DNA of 64,000 nucleotides from Dyadobacter sandarakinus (GCF_016894445.1 NZ_CP056775.1:4948001-5012000), one strand, 5' to 3'. Shown: positions 42,160 through 51,463, numbered from the stretch's first letter. Program-made: numbers and translations. The notes: generated from the letters alone by a model not told the origin.

Positions 42160-43515
42160 ATGGCACACGAAAAGATTGTAGTCGGGGTTGACATTGGTAG
42201 TACCAAAATCGCCGTCATTGCTGCCCAGGGTGCCCCTTCCGGTTCTCGTCAGAGCAATATAGAAATTCTAGGTTTCAGTGAAGTTCCCGTACCCGCGGGA
42301 GCTGTAGTGAATGGATCTGTTGAAAATATAAAACAAGTAGGTACTGCTATACGCGAGGCACTTGCCGAAACTGCATCCCGGTCCGACCTTGATATCGGGG
42401 TTGTAAATGTAAGCTTCGGAGGCTCACATGTCAAGATCAGCCCGCAAAGTGACGGAGTAATCCGTCCGTCTGCATCCTCGGGCGAAGAAGTTACCCAGCG
42501 CGATGTTGACCAGCTTGTGGACGATATGTACCGTGCCAGGATCGAGCCCAACTACGACGTACTTCATGTGCTGCCGATGGAGTTTACGGTTGACAATTCC
42601 ATGGGTGTGCGGGAGCCTGTAGGCAGAACCGGCATTAAACTGGGAGGTAACTTTCTGGTGGTATCCGGTAACACGCAGTCCATTCAGCGCACAAGGAAAA
42701 GTCTGGCAGATGCTGACCAGGCACTGAAATGCGACAAAATGGTGTACGGGCCGCTTGCAACGAGCCTGGCAGTGCTCAATGACAATGAAATGAAGGCTGG
42801 GATCGCTATGGTCGACATTGGTGATCATACGACGGATCTGGTCATTTATCACGATCGCATTATCCGCTATATCACGTCTTTTCCGATCGGTGGCAGGCAC
42901 ATTACCAATGACCTTGCTATCGGCTGCGGCATACAGGCCGAAAATGCGGAGCATCTGAAAAAGGAATATGGCGCAGCCATATCGGCCGAAATTCCCTTGA
43001 ACATAGAGATTCTGGTGAACTTCCTTGCGGGAAGGCCGCCAAAGCATGTTTTAAAGAAAAACGTAGCACTGATTATTGAAGAACGCCTGAAAGAGATTGC
43101 TGCAATGGTTTATGCGGAAATCGTAAAATCAGGATACATCGACAAGCTGATCGGTGGTCTTGTGCTCACAGGCGGATCTGCCAATATTGAAAATATTGAA
43201 AATCTTTTTGCCAGGATCACGGGCATGTCGGTGCGGGTGGGATATCCTGAAAACCTGGAACGTACAGCCAAAGCGGACGCAGTGAGCAATGCTTCCTTCA
43301 GCACGGCCATCGGGCTCGCGCTGGCCGGGCTGAAATCGATCGATCCCCGGATCAGGTCGGTATGCAGACCTGTGACCGCATTTAACACCGGCAATCTCGT
43401 CCAGCAAAAAGATCCTGTGAAAGAGGTAAAGGAACCTGTGAAAAAGAATGGTACTTTCTGGGACAACATCAGCAGTATGATTGGTAAGAAAGATGATAGC
43501 TTAGGGGATTACTGA
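42160..43515 (+). CDS. ftsA: Cell division protein FtsA
   Basis: From ATG 42160 this 451-residue actin-like ATPase has IVVGVDIGSTKIAVIAAQ (phosphate 1), the SHS2 insertion near residues 85-165, GIAMVDIGDHTTDLVIY (phosphate 2) and LVLTGGSANIENIENL (adenosine). The C terminus ends NGTFWDNISSMIGKKDD, an amphipathic region compatible with membrane attachment. FtsA tethers FtsZ filaments to the membrane. An earlier GTG at 42136 overlaps ftsQ and is not needed. ftsZ follows after 31 bases. Confidence 0.97.
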   Translation: MAHEKIVVGVDIGSTKIAVIAAQGAPSGSRQSNIEILGFSEVPVPAGAVVNGSVENIKQVGTAIREALAETASRSDLDIGVVNVSFGGSHVKISPQSDGVIRPSASSGEEVTQRDVDQLVDDMYRARIEPNYDVLHVLPMEFTVDNSMGVREPVGRTGIKLGGNFLVVSGNTQSIQRTRKSLADADQALKCDKMVYGPLATSLAVLNDNEMKAGIAMVDIGDHTTDLVIYHDRIIRYITSFPIGGRHITNDLAIGCGIQAENAEHLKKEYGAAISAEIPLNIEILVNFLAGRPPKHVLKKNVALIIEERLKEIAAMVYAEIVKSGYIDKLIGGLVLTGGSANIENIENLFARITGMSVRVGYPENLERTAKADAVSNASFSTAIGLALAGLKSIDPRIRSVCRPVTAFNTGNLVQQKDPVKEVKEPVKKNGTFWDNISSMIGKKDDSLGDY

Positions 43516-43546
43516 AAATCAACGTGCACTATCAACATTAAAAAAT

Positions 43547-44977
43547 ATGGATTCAAGTTTGTTCCACGCTTTAGATCAGGACTACATTGTGAAAGAAATT
43601 ACCAAGGAGCAACCCAATGGGGGCAGGACAGAGCCCGCCATTATCAAGGTAATCGGAGTAGGCGGGGGAGGCAGCAATGCTGTAAACTACATGTATGAAA
43701 AAAAGATCAAGGATGTAGAATTTGCAGTTTGTAACACAGACAGACAGGCGCTGGCCAATAGTCCTGTACCAGTGAGGATCCAGCTGGGTGCTATGCTTAC
43801 GCAAGGGTTAGGAGCGGGTACCGATGCCACCAAAGGCAAGGAAGCAGCACTTGAAACAATCGAAGAAATCAAAGGTTTGCTGGGAGGAACAACCCAGATG
43901 GTATTTATCACAGCCGGTATGGGCGGTGGTACAGGTACTGGTGCAGCCCCGGTTATTGCGCAGCTTGCCAAAGAAATGGGTAAGCTTACCGTAGCCGTGG
44001 TTACAGCACCTTACACCTGGGAAGGTCTTGATAAAAAGGAGCAGGCGCTGGAAGGTATTGAGCAATTAAAAGAATACAGCGATACAGTTCTTGTGGTTTT
44101 GAATGACAAACTGGAAGAATTGTATGAAGATATGACGTTGACCCAGGCATTTGCCGAAGCCGATGGCATTCTGCTCAATGCAGTCAAGAGTATTTCCGAA
44201 ATTATCACTACCAATGGTAATATCAACACTGACTTCAAGGATGTTGAAAAAGTACTGAAAAGCGCAGGTCAGTCTGTGATGGGTACTTCCGAGGCGACGG
44301 GTACAGACCGCGCCCAGGTAGCCATTAAAGAAGCGCTTGACTCACCTTTGCTGAATGACCGGGATATCCGCGGTGCCAAACGTATTCTTGTCACGCTTGC
44401 TACGAGCAAGAAGAAAGAGGCTACGATGAAAGAGCAGAAAGAAATCTGGCAATATGTGCTTTCGCAGGTTGGGGGAGAAGCCCGGATGTTTAAGCTAGGT
44501 ACCATTACCGATGATTCATTGGGTGAAAAACTCCGCGTTACTATTGTAGCGGCAGGTTTTGACAGCATAGAATCACCTATTCCCGGTATTTCTCTTAAAA
44601 ACTCATTTAAAGAGGAAGTGAAGCATGTGCCCGTAAGAGAAGAAGTCGTGATACCTGTGCCTGTGAAAGAGGAGGAACTGGTACTGGCATCGGAAATGGA
44701 AGAAGTTACTCATACCGGCATGGTGGAGCTACTTCTTGAAGATGAAGCTGTAACCCCTGTGCCACATTCGGTAAATATTTCAGTAACCGAGCTGCAACCG
44801 CAGGAGGACTCCTGGGACGAGGAGCTTCATCGCATTGAAATGATGGTTAAATCATTTAAGGACGGACTTGTGAAGTTTCCTGATCTGGAAGGACCAGCAT
44901 TCAGGAGAAGTCAGGTAGAGCTTTGGAAAAGGCCTGCGATACCAGCCGGAGAAATGGAACAGCATTGGCTTAAATAG
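43547..44977 (+). CDS. ftsZ: Cell division GTPase FtsZ
   Basis: This 476-residue tubulin homologue forms the Z-ring. It has IKVIGVGGGGSNAVNYMY, the tubulin signature GGGTGTG at residues 126-132, NTDRQALA, and the T7 loop region NINTDFKDVEKVL. A long variable linker rich in Val and Glu (residues about 345-440) leads to a conserved tail, DLEGPAFRRSQVELWKRP, where the usual FtsA-binding peptide lies. An extra N-terminal segment precedes the core by about 30 residues. A terminator 3 bases after the stop ends the cluster. Confidence 0.98.
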   Translation: MDSSLFHALDQDYIVKEITKEQPNGGRTEPAIIKVIGVGGGGSNAVNYMYEKKIKDVEFAVCNTDRQALANSPVPVRIQLGAMLTQGLGAGTDATKGKEAALETIEEIKGLLGGTTQMVFITAGMGGGTGTGAAPVIAQLAKEMGKLTVAVVTAPYTWEGLDKKEQALEGIEQLKEYSDTVLVVLNDKLEELYEDMTLTQAFAEADGILLNAVKSISEIITTNGNINTDFKDVEKVLKSAGQSVMGTSEATGTDRAQVAIKEALDSPLLNDRDIRGAKRILVTLATSKKKEATMKEQKEIWQYVLSQVGGEARMFKLGTITDDSLGEKLRVTIVAAGFDSIESPIPGISLKNSFKEEVKHVPVREEVVIPVPVKEEELVLASEMEEVTHTGMVELLLEDEAVTPVPHSVNISVTELQPQEDSWDEELHRIEMMVKSFKDGLVKFPDLEGPAFRRSQVELWKRPAIPAGEMEQHWLK

Positions 44978-44980
44978 CAG

Positions 44981-45004
44981 AAAAGGGAGCAAGAGCTCCC
45001 TTTT
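44981..45004. terminator. Terminator after ftsZ
   Basis: A 10-bp perfect stem, AAAAGGGAGC and GCTCCCTTTT (44981-44990 and 44995-45004), loop AAGA, with a T-run on the plus strand and an A-run on the left. It lies between ftsZ and the convergent FMN reductase gene and is likely to serve both. Confidence 0.92.
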
Positions 45005-45008
45005 TGCA

Positions 45009-45551
45009 TTAAAAATGAATAATCTGACCAGCCTGGATTTCGAGCAGCTCGCGGTACAATGGATTTGTAATCGTATGCTCACTATAATGCGAGCGGATTT
45101 GCGAAAGCTTGATCCTCATTGCCAGCGTATTCATTCCCAGGTAGCTGAACACATCATTGAGGTGGCTGAGCGCGATGGCGGCGCCCTGCATGTTTGATGA
45201 AATACCCACCAGTGCGGCCTTTTTGTTTGTAAAACTGTTCGGATAAGGCAGCCCGTCAATAAAAGCCTTCAAAACTCCCGGGTAAGACCCATTATATTCC
45301 GGTACGATAAAAACAAACTTGTCTGTCTGTTCCAGCAGCGACTTCAAAGCATTGAAAGCCTCATTCTTGCCGGAGTTTTCGTACATAGCCGAAACCGTAA
45401 AGTCATGTGGCAGATCAACCAGGTCGAGTATGATGCTTGGTGCATTGAGCTGGTGGAGGATTCCTTGATAATAATCGGCTATTTTCCGCGACATCGAACC
45501 GGGACGATTTGTGCCTGCGATGATCACGATAGGGGCAGTAGATAGATTCAT
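45009..45551 (-). CDS. NADPH-dependent FMN reductase family protein
   Basis: From ATG 45551 this 180-residue flavodoxin-like protein has IVIIAGTNRPGSMSRKIADYY (FMN phosphate loop), FVFIVPEYNGSYPGVLKAFID (FMN ring-binding loop) and ALVGISSNMQGAAIALSHL. These are the hallmarks of NAD(P)H-dependent FMN/azo/chromate-type reductases. The physiological acceptor is unknown. A longer start at 45614 adds residues without similarity. It shares its terminator with ftsZ. Confidence 0.92.
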   Translation of the reverse strand: MNLSTAPIVIIAGTNRPGSMSRKIADYYQGILHQLNAPSIILDLVDLPHDFTVSAMYENSGKNEAFNALKSLLEQTDKFVFIVPEYNGSYPGVLKAFIDGLPYPNSFTNKKAALVGISSNMQGAAIALSHLNDVFSYLGMNTLAMRIKLSQIRSHYSEHTITNPLYRELLEIQAGQIIHF

Positions 45552-45711
45552 GTGAGATAATTCGGAGAACTGCGGTAGTGGATCCGGGTTCTGAATGCAT
45601 TGGTCAAACAACAAAATAAAAGAGAAATTGTTCCCCCGGTGACTTGTCTGCCATGTTCCGGTACTTTTTTGAAGGCAGGATTGTATTTCTTATTACGAAT
45701 GCAATTATTAC

Positions 45712-45719
45712 TATATTTG
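45712..45719 (+). promoter_or_regulatory. Likely -7 element of the accD promoter
   Basis: TATATTTG at 45712-45719 matches the Bacteroidota -7 consensus TAnnTTTG. No good TTG is found at the expected distance upstream, so it is a one-element match only. The leader to ATG 45795 would be about 70 bases. Confidence 0.5.
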
Positions 45720-45794
45720 AAACTTAGTTCATCATGAAACTGGAATAAAAGGCCGCTGTTTAAAGCCTTTGACGCATTAACCTCACTAAACTTT

Positions 45795-46637
45795 ATGTCC
45801 TGGTTTATAAGGAAAGAGAAAGGTATCAACACGCCCACCGAGATGAAGCGCGAGGCGCCGGACGGACTATGGTACCAGTGTTCTAATTGCAAGAAAATCA
45901 CTCCCACCAGAGAACATAAGCAAAATGCATATACATGTCCGCATTGTAACTACCATGAAAAAGTAGGCTCCGATGTGTACTTTAGCTTGCTCTTTGACGA
46001 TAACGAATTTATAGAGCTGGACCCTAATCTTACCTCAGGCGATCCGCTGCACTTTGTTGATACAAAAGCATATCCTGACAGGATCAAGTCCACGATGGCC
46101 AAGACCGGGCTCAAAGATGCCGTACGGACAGGACATGGCAAGATGAACGAGCTCGATATTGTAATAGCCTGTATGGATTTCAACTTTATAGGCGGCTCAA
46201 TGGGCTCGGTTGTGGGTGAAAAAATCGCACGGGCAATCTCTTATGCGATTGAAAGAAAAATCCCTTTCCTGATGATTTCCAAGTCCGGCGGTGCCCGGAT
46301 GATGGAGGCGGGTTTTTCACTCATGCAAATGGCAAAAACCTCGGCCAGGCTGGCACAGCTCTCTGATGCCGGTGTACCCTATATTTCATTGCTGACGGAT
46401 CCTACCACAGGTGGTGTAACAGCATCCTATGCAATGCTCGGCGATTTTAACATTTCTGAACCCGAAGCACTCATCGGTTTTGCCGGACCAAGGGTTATTC
46501 GTGAAACCATCGGGAAAGATCTTCCCAAAGGATTTCAAAGTGCGGAGTTCGTTCTGGAACATGGTTTCCTCGACTTCATCGTTGACCGGAAAGATTTGAA
46601 GGATAAACTTACAAGTCTGCTCAACATGCTCCGATAA
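45795..46637 (+). CDS. accD: Acetyl-CoA carboxylase carboxyltransferase subunit beta
   Basis: AccD forms, with AccA, the carboxyltransferase that makes malonyl-CoA for fatty acid synthesis. The 280-residue protein has the N-terminal zinc ribbon with Cys29, Cys32, Cys48 and Cys51 (QCSNC and CPHC) and a crotonase-fold core with [60 protein letters not shown] and [12 protein letters not shown]. All zinc ligands are present. A radical SAM gene begins one base after the stop. Confidence 0.98.
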   Translation: MSWFIRKEKGINTPTEMKREAPDGLWYQCSNCKKITPTREHKQNAYTCPHCNYHEKVGSDVYFSLLFDDNEFIELDPNLTSGDPLHFVDTKAYPDRIKSTMAKTGLKDAVRTGHGKMNELDIVIACMDFNFIGGSMGSVVGEKIARAISYAIERKIPFLMISKSGGARMMEAGFSLMQMAKTSARLAQLSDAGVPYISLLTDPTTGGVTASYAMLGDFNISEPEALIGFAGPRVIRETIGKDLPKGFQSAEFVLEHGFLDFIVDRKDLKDKLTSLLNMLR

Positions 46638-46638
46638 T

Positions 46639-47616
46639 ATGCGTCTGGTTTCCCACCCGGTACTTTGCAATTACTACGTTACGTACCGTTGTAATGCTTC
46701 ATGCAGCTTCTGCGACATTTGGGAAAAACCTTCGCCCTACATTACGGTAGAAAATCTGAAACAGAACCTCCGGGACCTGAAAAAGCTCGGGGTAAAAGTC
46801 ATTGACTTTACCGGTGGCGAGCCGCTGCTGCACCGGGAGCTCCCTGCATTGCTGCAAGAAGCCAAAGCCCAGGGAATGATCACTACGGTAACCAGCAATG
46901 GTCTGCTATACCCGAAGAATGCGGAAAAGCTCAGCGGGTTGATAGATATGCTGCATTTTTCGCTCGACTCTCCTGACCGCGATGAGCATGATCAGTCGCG
47001 CGGGGTAAAATGCTTCGATAAAGTCATGGAGTCGATTGAGGTGGCCCGTGCATTGGGTGAGCGTCCTGACATCATTTTCACTGTTTTTGAAAATAATATA
47101 GAACAAATCGAGCAGCTCTGGCGGGATGTATGTCTGCCTAATAATCTTGTGCTGATTCTTAATCCTGTTTTTGAATACAATCAGGTGGGATCCGCTCTCT
47201 CCAAAGAGTCACTGGACAAGCTGGCATGGTGGGCCCGCCAAAAAAACATTTACCTCAACGAAGCATTCATTCAGCTCCGGATTGACGGCGGCAATCATGT
47301 TGATAATCCGGTATGTAAAGCTGCCAGCACAACCATTGTAATTTCTCCAGAAAACAAGTTGATCCTGCCTTGTTATCATCTGGGCATGAAGGATTTTGCG
47401 ATTGATGGCGACCTCTTTAACCTGTACCACTCCGACGAAGTACAAAAGCTGGTGGCGCTCGAAGGAAAGCTGCCGGCATGTGAAGGTTGTGCGATCAATT
47501 GCTATATGCAGCCCTCATTTGCAGTAGAGGTAAACAAATACTGGTGGAAAGCACTGCCGAGCACAATCAAATACAACCGGATGAAAGGCACCTGGAAACA
47601 AATGGTGCGATTCTAG
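46639..47616 (+). CDS. Radical SAM protein, substrate unknown
   Basis: This 325-residue protein has the radical SAM motif YRCNASCSFC (Cys18, Cys22, Cys25), TGGEPLLH, a SFDS-like DMLHFSLDSPDRDEHD, and a C-terminal four-cysteine region (CYHLGMKDF ... ACEGCAINCYMQPS) that could bind an auxiliary iron-sulfur cluster as in SPASM or twitch-type enzymes. Radical SAM enzymes cleave S-adenosylmethionine to start radical chemistry. It is co-transcribed with accD (1 base between stop and ATG). I cannot name a substrate, and no obvious precursor peptide lies nearby. Confidence 0.9.
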   Translation: MRLVSHPVLCNYYVTYRCNASCSFCDIWEKPSPYITVENLKQNLRDLKKLGVKVIDFTGGEPLLHRELPALLQEAKAQGMITTVTSNGLLYPKNAEKLSGLIDMLHFSLDSPDRDEHDQSRGVKCFDKVMESIEVARALGERPDIIFTVFENNIEQIEQLWRDVCLPNNLVLILNPVFEYNQVGSALSKESLDKLAWWARQKNIYLNEAFIQLRIDGGNHVDNPVCKAASTTIVISPENKLILPCYHLGMKDFAIDGDLFNLYHSDEVQKLVALEGKLPACEGCAINCYMQPSFAVEVNKYWWKALPSTIKYNRMKGTWKQMVRF

Positions 47617-47617
47617 A

Positions 47618-48076
47618 TCATTGGCAATTGTCTTTGCGCCGGGTGTCCGTAATGCCGGTTATCTTCCATTGGTTTCCGTTTTGTAAAAGTGTAAATACAT
47701 TAACACCGCAATGTGAGAATGTTCCTCCAAGATAGAATTTGTAAGGTGCCCACACCACAGCCATAGGTCCGTCTGTAAGTAGCTTTACGTTGTAAATGCG
47801 CTCATCCCATTGCTTTGCATGCGGCGTTCCCACCGCTTTTATAAATGCGTCTACCGACTCGGCATGCAGGGCTGCCTGTCCTGGTTTATCTGCAGAAATG
47901 CTTTGCAGGGTAGCGCCTGCTGCAAATACATTGCTTACCATGGATGAATCGCCCCTGCGCATGCCGTCAAAGAGTTTGTCTACGACATGTCGTATGTCAG
48001 TCTCCGCATTTTGGGCGTGGAGATCAGGAGAAGATACCAGAAAAAGGATTGTCAGGATTGTAAAAAGGTAGTTCAT
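47618..48076 (-). CDS. NTF2-like (SnoaL/DUF4440-type) secreted protein
   Basis: This 152-residue protein has a signal peptide (ending DLHAQ) and a cone-shaped NTF2-like domain: VVDKLFDGMRRGDSSMVSNVF, TLQSISADKPGQ, ESVDAFIKAVG, VWAPYKFYLGGTFSHCGVNVF and WKITGITDTRR. Family members bind small hydrophobic ligands or act as isomerases. No catalytic set is evident. It converges on the radical SAM gene with only one base between stops and diverges from smpB. Confidence 0.86.
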   Translation of the reverse strand: MNYLFTILTILFLVSSPDLHAQNAETDIRHVVDKLFDGMRRGDSSMVSNVFAAGATLQSISADKPGQAALHAESVDAFIKAVGTPHAKQWDERIYNVKLLTDGPMAVVWAPYKFYLGGTFSHCGVNVFTLLQNGNQWKITGITDTRRKDNCQ

Positions 48077-48139
48077 TGTCCGGATTGGTATAGTTTTAAC
48101 AAAAACTTAATTTTACCCTCTTTTAAATCGAGTTTAGCT

Positions 48140-48598
48140 ATGTCTGAAAAAATAGTCAAAAAAGTAGATATCCGTAACCGCAGGGCTTCCTTCGAGTACT
48201 TTTTTCTGGAAGAATTTACCACAGGCATTGTGCTGACCGGCACGGAGATCAAATCTATCAGGCAGGGTAAAGTTAACTTTCAGGATGCATATTGCCTTTT
48301 CATGGATGATGAGCTATATGTTCGCAGCCTGCACATTTCCCCATATACCGAAGGTACGCACTACAACCACGACCCAATGCGTGACAGAAAGCTGCTGATC
48401 ACCAAACGCGAGCGGAGAAAACTGCAGGAGAAGCTGAAAGACCAGGGATTGACGATCATCCCGGTTCGCATGTTCACCAGCGACCGTGGTTTTGCCAAGT
48501 TGCACATTGCATTGGCGAAAGGGAAAAAATTGTACGACAAGCGGGAAACGATCAAAGAACGGGATGTAAAAAGAGAAACGGACCGGGTAAATTACTGA
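48140..48598 (+). CDS. smpB: SsrA-binding protein SmpB
   Basis: SmpB delivers tmRNA to stalled ribosomes. From ATG 48140 this 152-residue protein has NRRASFEYFFLEEFTTGIVLTGTEIKSI, VNFQDAYCLFMDDELYVRSLHISPY, and the basic tail KGKKLYDKRETIKERDVKRE that occupies the mRNA channel. The frame is open back to 47987, but that extension has no family similarity. The tmRNA gene is not in this window. Confidence 0.97.
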   Translation: MSEKIVKKVDIRNRRASFEYFFLEEFTTGIVLTGTEIKSIRQGKVNFQDAYCLFMDDELYVRSLHISPYTEGTHYNHDPMRDRKLLITKRERRKLQEKLKDQGLTIIPVRMFTSDRGFAKLHIALAKGKKLYDKRETIKERDVKRETDRVNY

Positions 48599-48749
48599 TC
48601 ATTTCTCTGCCTGCAGATGCACTTTACACTTTGTGAGATCAGCTGCATGTTCCTGAGCTTCAGTCTAATTTTCGCAATAATAGGAAATCTGATAGCGTTC
48701 TTTTCGCACAGAAGTTAGTATATTGTGAGAACTAACTACCTCAAGGCTC

Positions 48750-49259
48750 ATGGGTAAGGTACTTGTTCTTAATCAAGATTATAGTGCGTTAAGTGTTTGC
48801 ACAGTTCCAAAAGCATTTTTGTTAGTATACATGAACAAAGCTGAAATGCTGGCCGAATCTCCGGGCGAGCATCTCAGGACAGTTAACGACCGCTACCCGA
48901 TGCCTGTGGTCATACGCTTGCACCGCTACATACATATTCCATACAGGGGCGTGGTGATGACCAGGCAAAACCTCTTCAAGCGGGACGGAAACCGGTGTCA
49001 GTATTGCGGAACTCACGACAATCTTACCCTCGACCACGTTATCCCGAAATCCCGGGGCGGCAAAACAACCTGGGACAATCTCGCAACTGCCTGCAAACGC
49101 TGCAATTCGAGAAAAGGCGACCATACTCCCGAAGAAATTGGAATGCCTCTCCGCCAACGTCCTTTCCGGCCCTCTTTCCTCATGTTCATCAGAGATTTTT
49201 CAGGATTGGCTGATGATATCTGGCTACCCTACCTGGGATCAAAGGAAAGAACCTACTAA
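48750..49259 (+). CDS. HNH endonuclease family protein
   Basis: This 169-residue protein has an N-terminal strand region (VLVLNQDYSALSVCTVPKAF) and a HNH domain at residues 70-125: RCQYCGTHDNLTLDHVIPKSRGG with paired cysteines, and ATACKRCNSRKGD for the second zinc pair and metal site. The full set of Cys/His residues is present. This family (McrA-like, ubiquitous in Bacteroidota genomes) is single-copy and of unknown cellular role. Both flanks are free-standing genes. Confidence 0.9.
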   Translation: MGKVLVLNQDYSALSVCTVPKAFLLVYMNKAEMLAESPGEHLRTVNDRYPMPVVIRLHRYIHIPYRGVVMTRQNLFKRDGNRCQYCGTHDNLTLDHVIPKSRGGKTTWDNLATACKRCNSRKGDHTPEEIGMPLRQRPFRPSFLMFIRDFSGLADDIWLPYLGSKERTY

Positions 49260-49326
49260 CGTTCACCTCCCGGGAAGTCCTTACTCCTTTCTTGTCTGAT
49301 TTTTGCCTTCAATTAAATCCGGAGCA

Positions 49327-49359
49327 TTCGGGATTTAAATTGGAAAACATGTACCTTTG
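49327..49359 (+). promoter_or_regulatory. Promoter and leader of rpsA
   Basis: TTCG at 49327-49330 and TACCTTTG at 49352-49359 (21-base spacer) match the Bacteroidota promoter pattern. The leader of about 85 bases contains a small inverted repeat, TCAGCT/AGCTGA (49399-49404 and 49417-49422), just upstream of the ATG at 49450, possibly used for S1 autoregulation (inferred). Confidence 0.65.
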
Positions 49360-49449
49360 CGCTCTATTTTTTGTAAAAAGTTCTTGTTTAACTTATTTTC
49401 AGCTATTTAGCTCGTGAGCTGATGTATCAAAGAGCAGCAATTCCTATTT

Positions 49450-51255
49450 ATGTCAAAGGAAAACCAAAATCAAGTATTTCCCGATTTCGATTGGGATAAG
49501 GCAGAAGACAAAGGTTTCGGTACAGGGTATTCATCCTCCGATCGCCGGAACCTTGAACAAATGTATGAGACAACCCTTTCCCCTGTTCAGGAAAAAGAGG
49601 TTGTAAAAGGTGTTGTTGTGGGAATAACAGACCGTGAAGTAATCCTGAACATCGGTTTCAAATCCGACGGTATCGTTTCATTCAACGAATTCCGCGATTT
49701 GCCGGGAATGAAAATCGGGGATGAAGTGGAAGTTTACGTGGAAAACCAGGAGGATGCACAAGGTCAGCTGGTATTGTCCCGTAAAAAAGCGAAAGTAATT
49801 ACTGCATGGGATAACATTCAGAAATCGTTTGATGAGGATGTTGTGATCGATGCTAATGTCAAAAGAAGGACCAAAGGTGGTCTTATCGTTGATATATTCG
49901 GAATCGAGGCGTTCTTGCCAGGTTCTCAGATCGACGTTAAACCGATCCGTGATTTCGACATTTTCGTTGGAAAACGCATGGAGGTTAAAGTCGTTAAGAT
50001 CAACTACGCAAATGATAACGTGGTTGTATCTCACAAAGTCCTGATCGAAAAAGATCTGGAAGCACAACGTCAGCAAATCCTGAACAACCTTGAAAAAGGT
50101 CAGGTACTCGAAGGTGTGATCAAGAACATGACCAACTTTGGTGTGTTCATCGACCTTGGTGGTGTTGACGGACTTCTTCACATTACAGATATTTCGTGGG
50201 GCCGTATCAACCATCCGTCCGACCTGCTGGCTTTGGATCAGAAACTCAATGTGGTTGTATTGGATTTCGACGAAGAGAAAAAACGTATCTCTCTCGGCTT
50301 GAAACAACTTCAGTCGCATCCATGGGATTCACTGGACGAAGAAATCCAGGTTGGATCGAAAGTTACAGGACGTATCGTCAATGTGGCTGATTATGGTGCA
50401 TTCCTTGAAATCAAACCAGGTGTTGAAGGTCTGATCCACGTGTCTGAAATGTCTTGGTCACAGCATCTGCGCAATCCGCAGGAGTTTATGACAGTAGGTG
50501 ATGAAATCAATGCAGTAGTATTGACGCTGGATCGTCAGGAACGCAAAATGTCCTTGGGCATCAAGCAGCTTACCGAGGATCCTTGGACTCAGGCTTCCCT
50601 GAAAGAGAAATATGCAGTAGGAACCCGTCACAAAGGTGTTGTACGTAACCTTACCAATTTTGGCTTGTTCATCGAGCTGGAAGAAGGTATTGATGGCTTA
50701 GTACACGTTTCTGACCTTTCCTGGACGAAAAAGATCAAGCATCCTTCCGATTTCGTGAAAGTAAGCGATGAACTGGAAGTGGTTGTTCTTGAACTTGACG
50801 CTGAAAACCGTCGTCTGGCTTTGGGTCACAAACAGCTTGAAGAAAATCCATGGGATACTTTCGAAACAATTTTTGAAGTAGGCTCAGTACATAAATCTAC
50901 CATCGTTGCCAAAGGTGATAAGTTTGCAACGCTTGAACTTCCTTACGGAATCGAGGGTGTATCTGCAATCAAAAACCTGACAAAAGAAGATGGTACAGTT
51001 GCAGAAGTAGGTGAAAGCCTTGATTTCACAGTTCTTGAATTTCTGAAAGACGAGAAGAAAATTGTTCTTTCACACTCAAAAGTGAAGTCTGCTCCTGTAG
51101 AAGAGAAAAAAGAGGATAAATCTCCAAGAAGTGGTAACAAAGCACCTGCTGATACCACACCGAAAGAAGCAGAAAAATCAACTTTCGGAGATCTGAGTGT
51201 TCTTTCTGCATTGAAGGAACAAATGGAGGAAAGCGAGAAAAAAGGAAAAAAGTAA
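49450..51255 (+). CDS. rpsA: 30S ribosomal protein S1
   Basis: S1 helps bind and unfold mRNA on the small subunit. The 601-residue product has six S1 repeats, beginning near residues 52 (VVKGVVVGITDREVILNIG), 135, 218 (EGVIKNMTNFGVFIDLGGVDG), 304 (VTGRIVNVADYGAFLEI), 392 (HKGVVRNLTNFGLFIELEEG) and 479 (KSTIVAKGDKFATLELPYG), then a charged tail. Repeats 3 to 5 are the closest to consensus; the first two are more diverged. In Bacteroidota, where Shine-Dalgarno sites are rare, S1 is especially important for initiation. Confidence 0.97.
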   Translation: MSKENQNQVFPDFDWDKAEDKGFGTGYSSSDRRNLEQMYETTLSPVQEKEVVKGVVVGITDREVILNIGFKSDGIVSFNEFRDLPGMKIGDEVEVYVENQEDAQGQLVLSRKKAKVITAWDNIQKSFDEDVVIDANVKRRTKGGLIVDIFGIEAFLPGSQIDVKPIRDFDIFVGKRMEVKVVKINYANDNVVVSHKVLIEKDLEAQRQQILNNLEKGQVLEGVIKNMTNFGVFIDLGGVDGLLHITDISWGRINHPSDLLALDQKLNVVVLDFDEEKKRISLGLKQLQSHPWDSLDEEIQVGSKVTGRIVNVADYGAFLEIKPGVEGLIHVSEMSWSQHLRNPQEFMTVGDEINAVVLTLDRQERKMSLGIKQLTEDPWTQASLKEKYAVGTRHKGVVRNLTNFGLFIELEEGIDGLVHVSDLSWTKKIKHPSDFVKVSDELEVVVLELDAENRRLALGHKQLEENPWDTFETIFEVGSVHKSTIVAKGDKFATLELPYGIEGVSAIKNLTKEDGTVAEVGESLDFTVLEFLKDEKKIVLSHSKVKSAPVEEKKEDKSPRSGNKAPADTTPKEAEKSTFGDLSVLSALKEQMEESEKKGKK

Positions 51256-51286
51256 CGGATTAATGTCTTACAGACAAAAAATTTGA

Positions 51287-51294
51287 TACTTTTG
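51287..51294 (+). promoter_or_regulatory. -7 element of a tRNA-Cys promoter
   Basis: TACTTTTG at 51287-51294 matches TAnnTTTG and lies about 47 bases before the mature tRNA-Cys. Between them is a 10-bp hairpin (51305-51314 with 51322-51331), which would fall in the tRNA 5' leader. Confidence 0.6.
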
Positions 51295-51340
51295 CACCCG
51301 GTTTAACTGCCAGTCCCGGCGACTGGCAGTTACCTTACAA

Positions 51341-51411
51341 GGTTCCGTGGCCGAGTGGCTAGGCAGAGGTCTGCAAAACCTCGTACAGCGGTTCGAATCC
51401 GCTCGGAACCT
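51341..51411 (+). tRNA. tRNA-Cys (GCA)
   Basis: The 71-base sequence folds into a complete cloverleaf. The acceptor stem is GGTTCCG with CGGAACC, the D arm is GCCG...GGC-like, the anticodon stem is GAGGT/ACCTC with loop CTGCAAA giving anticodon GCA, and the T arm is GCGGTTCGAATCCGC. The discriminator base is U, the known identity base of tRNA-Cys. CCA is not encoded. Only tRNA gene found in the window. Confidence 0.97.
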
Positions 51412-51463
51412 CATCCAATTAGATTGCATTATTTCAGACACCGGCAATCAAAAAATTAGTAGA

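Noticed and set aside
51305-51331. Hairpin AACTGCCAGT/ACTGGCAGTT as the terminator of rpsA
   Set aside because: It lies downstream of a good -7 promoter element and has no T-run, so it is more likely part of the tRNA-Cys leader.
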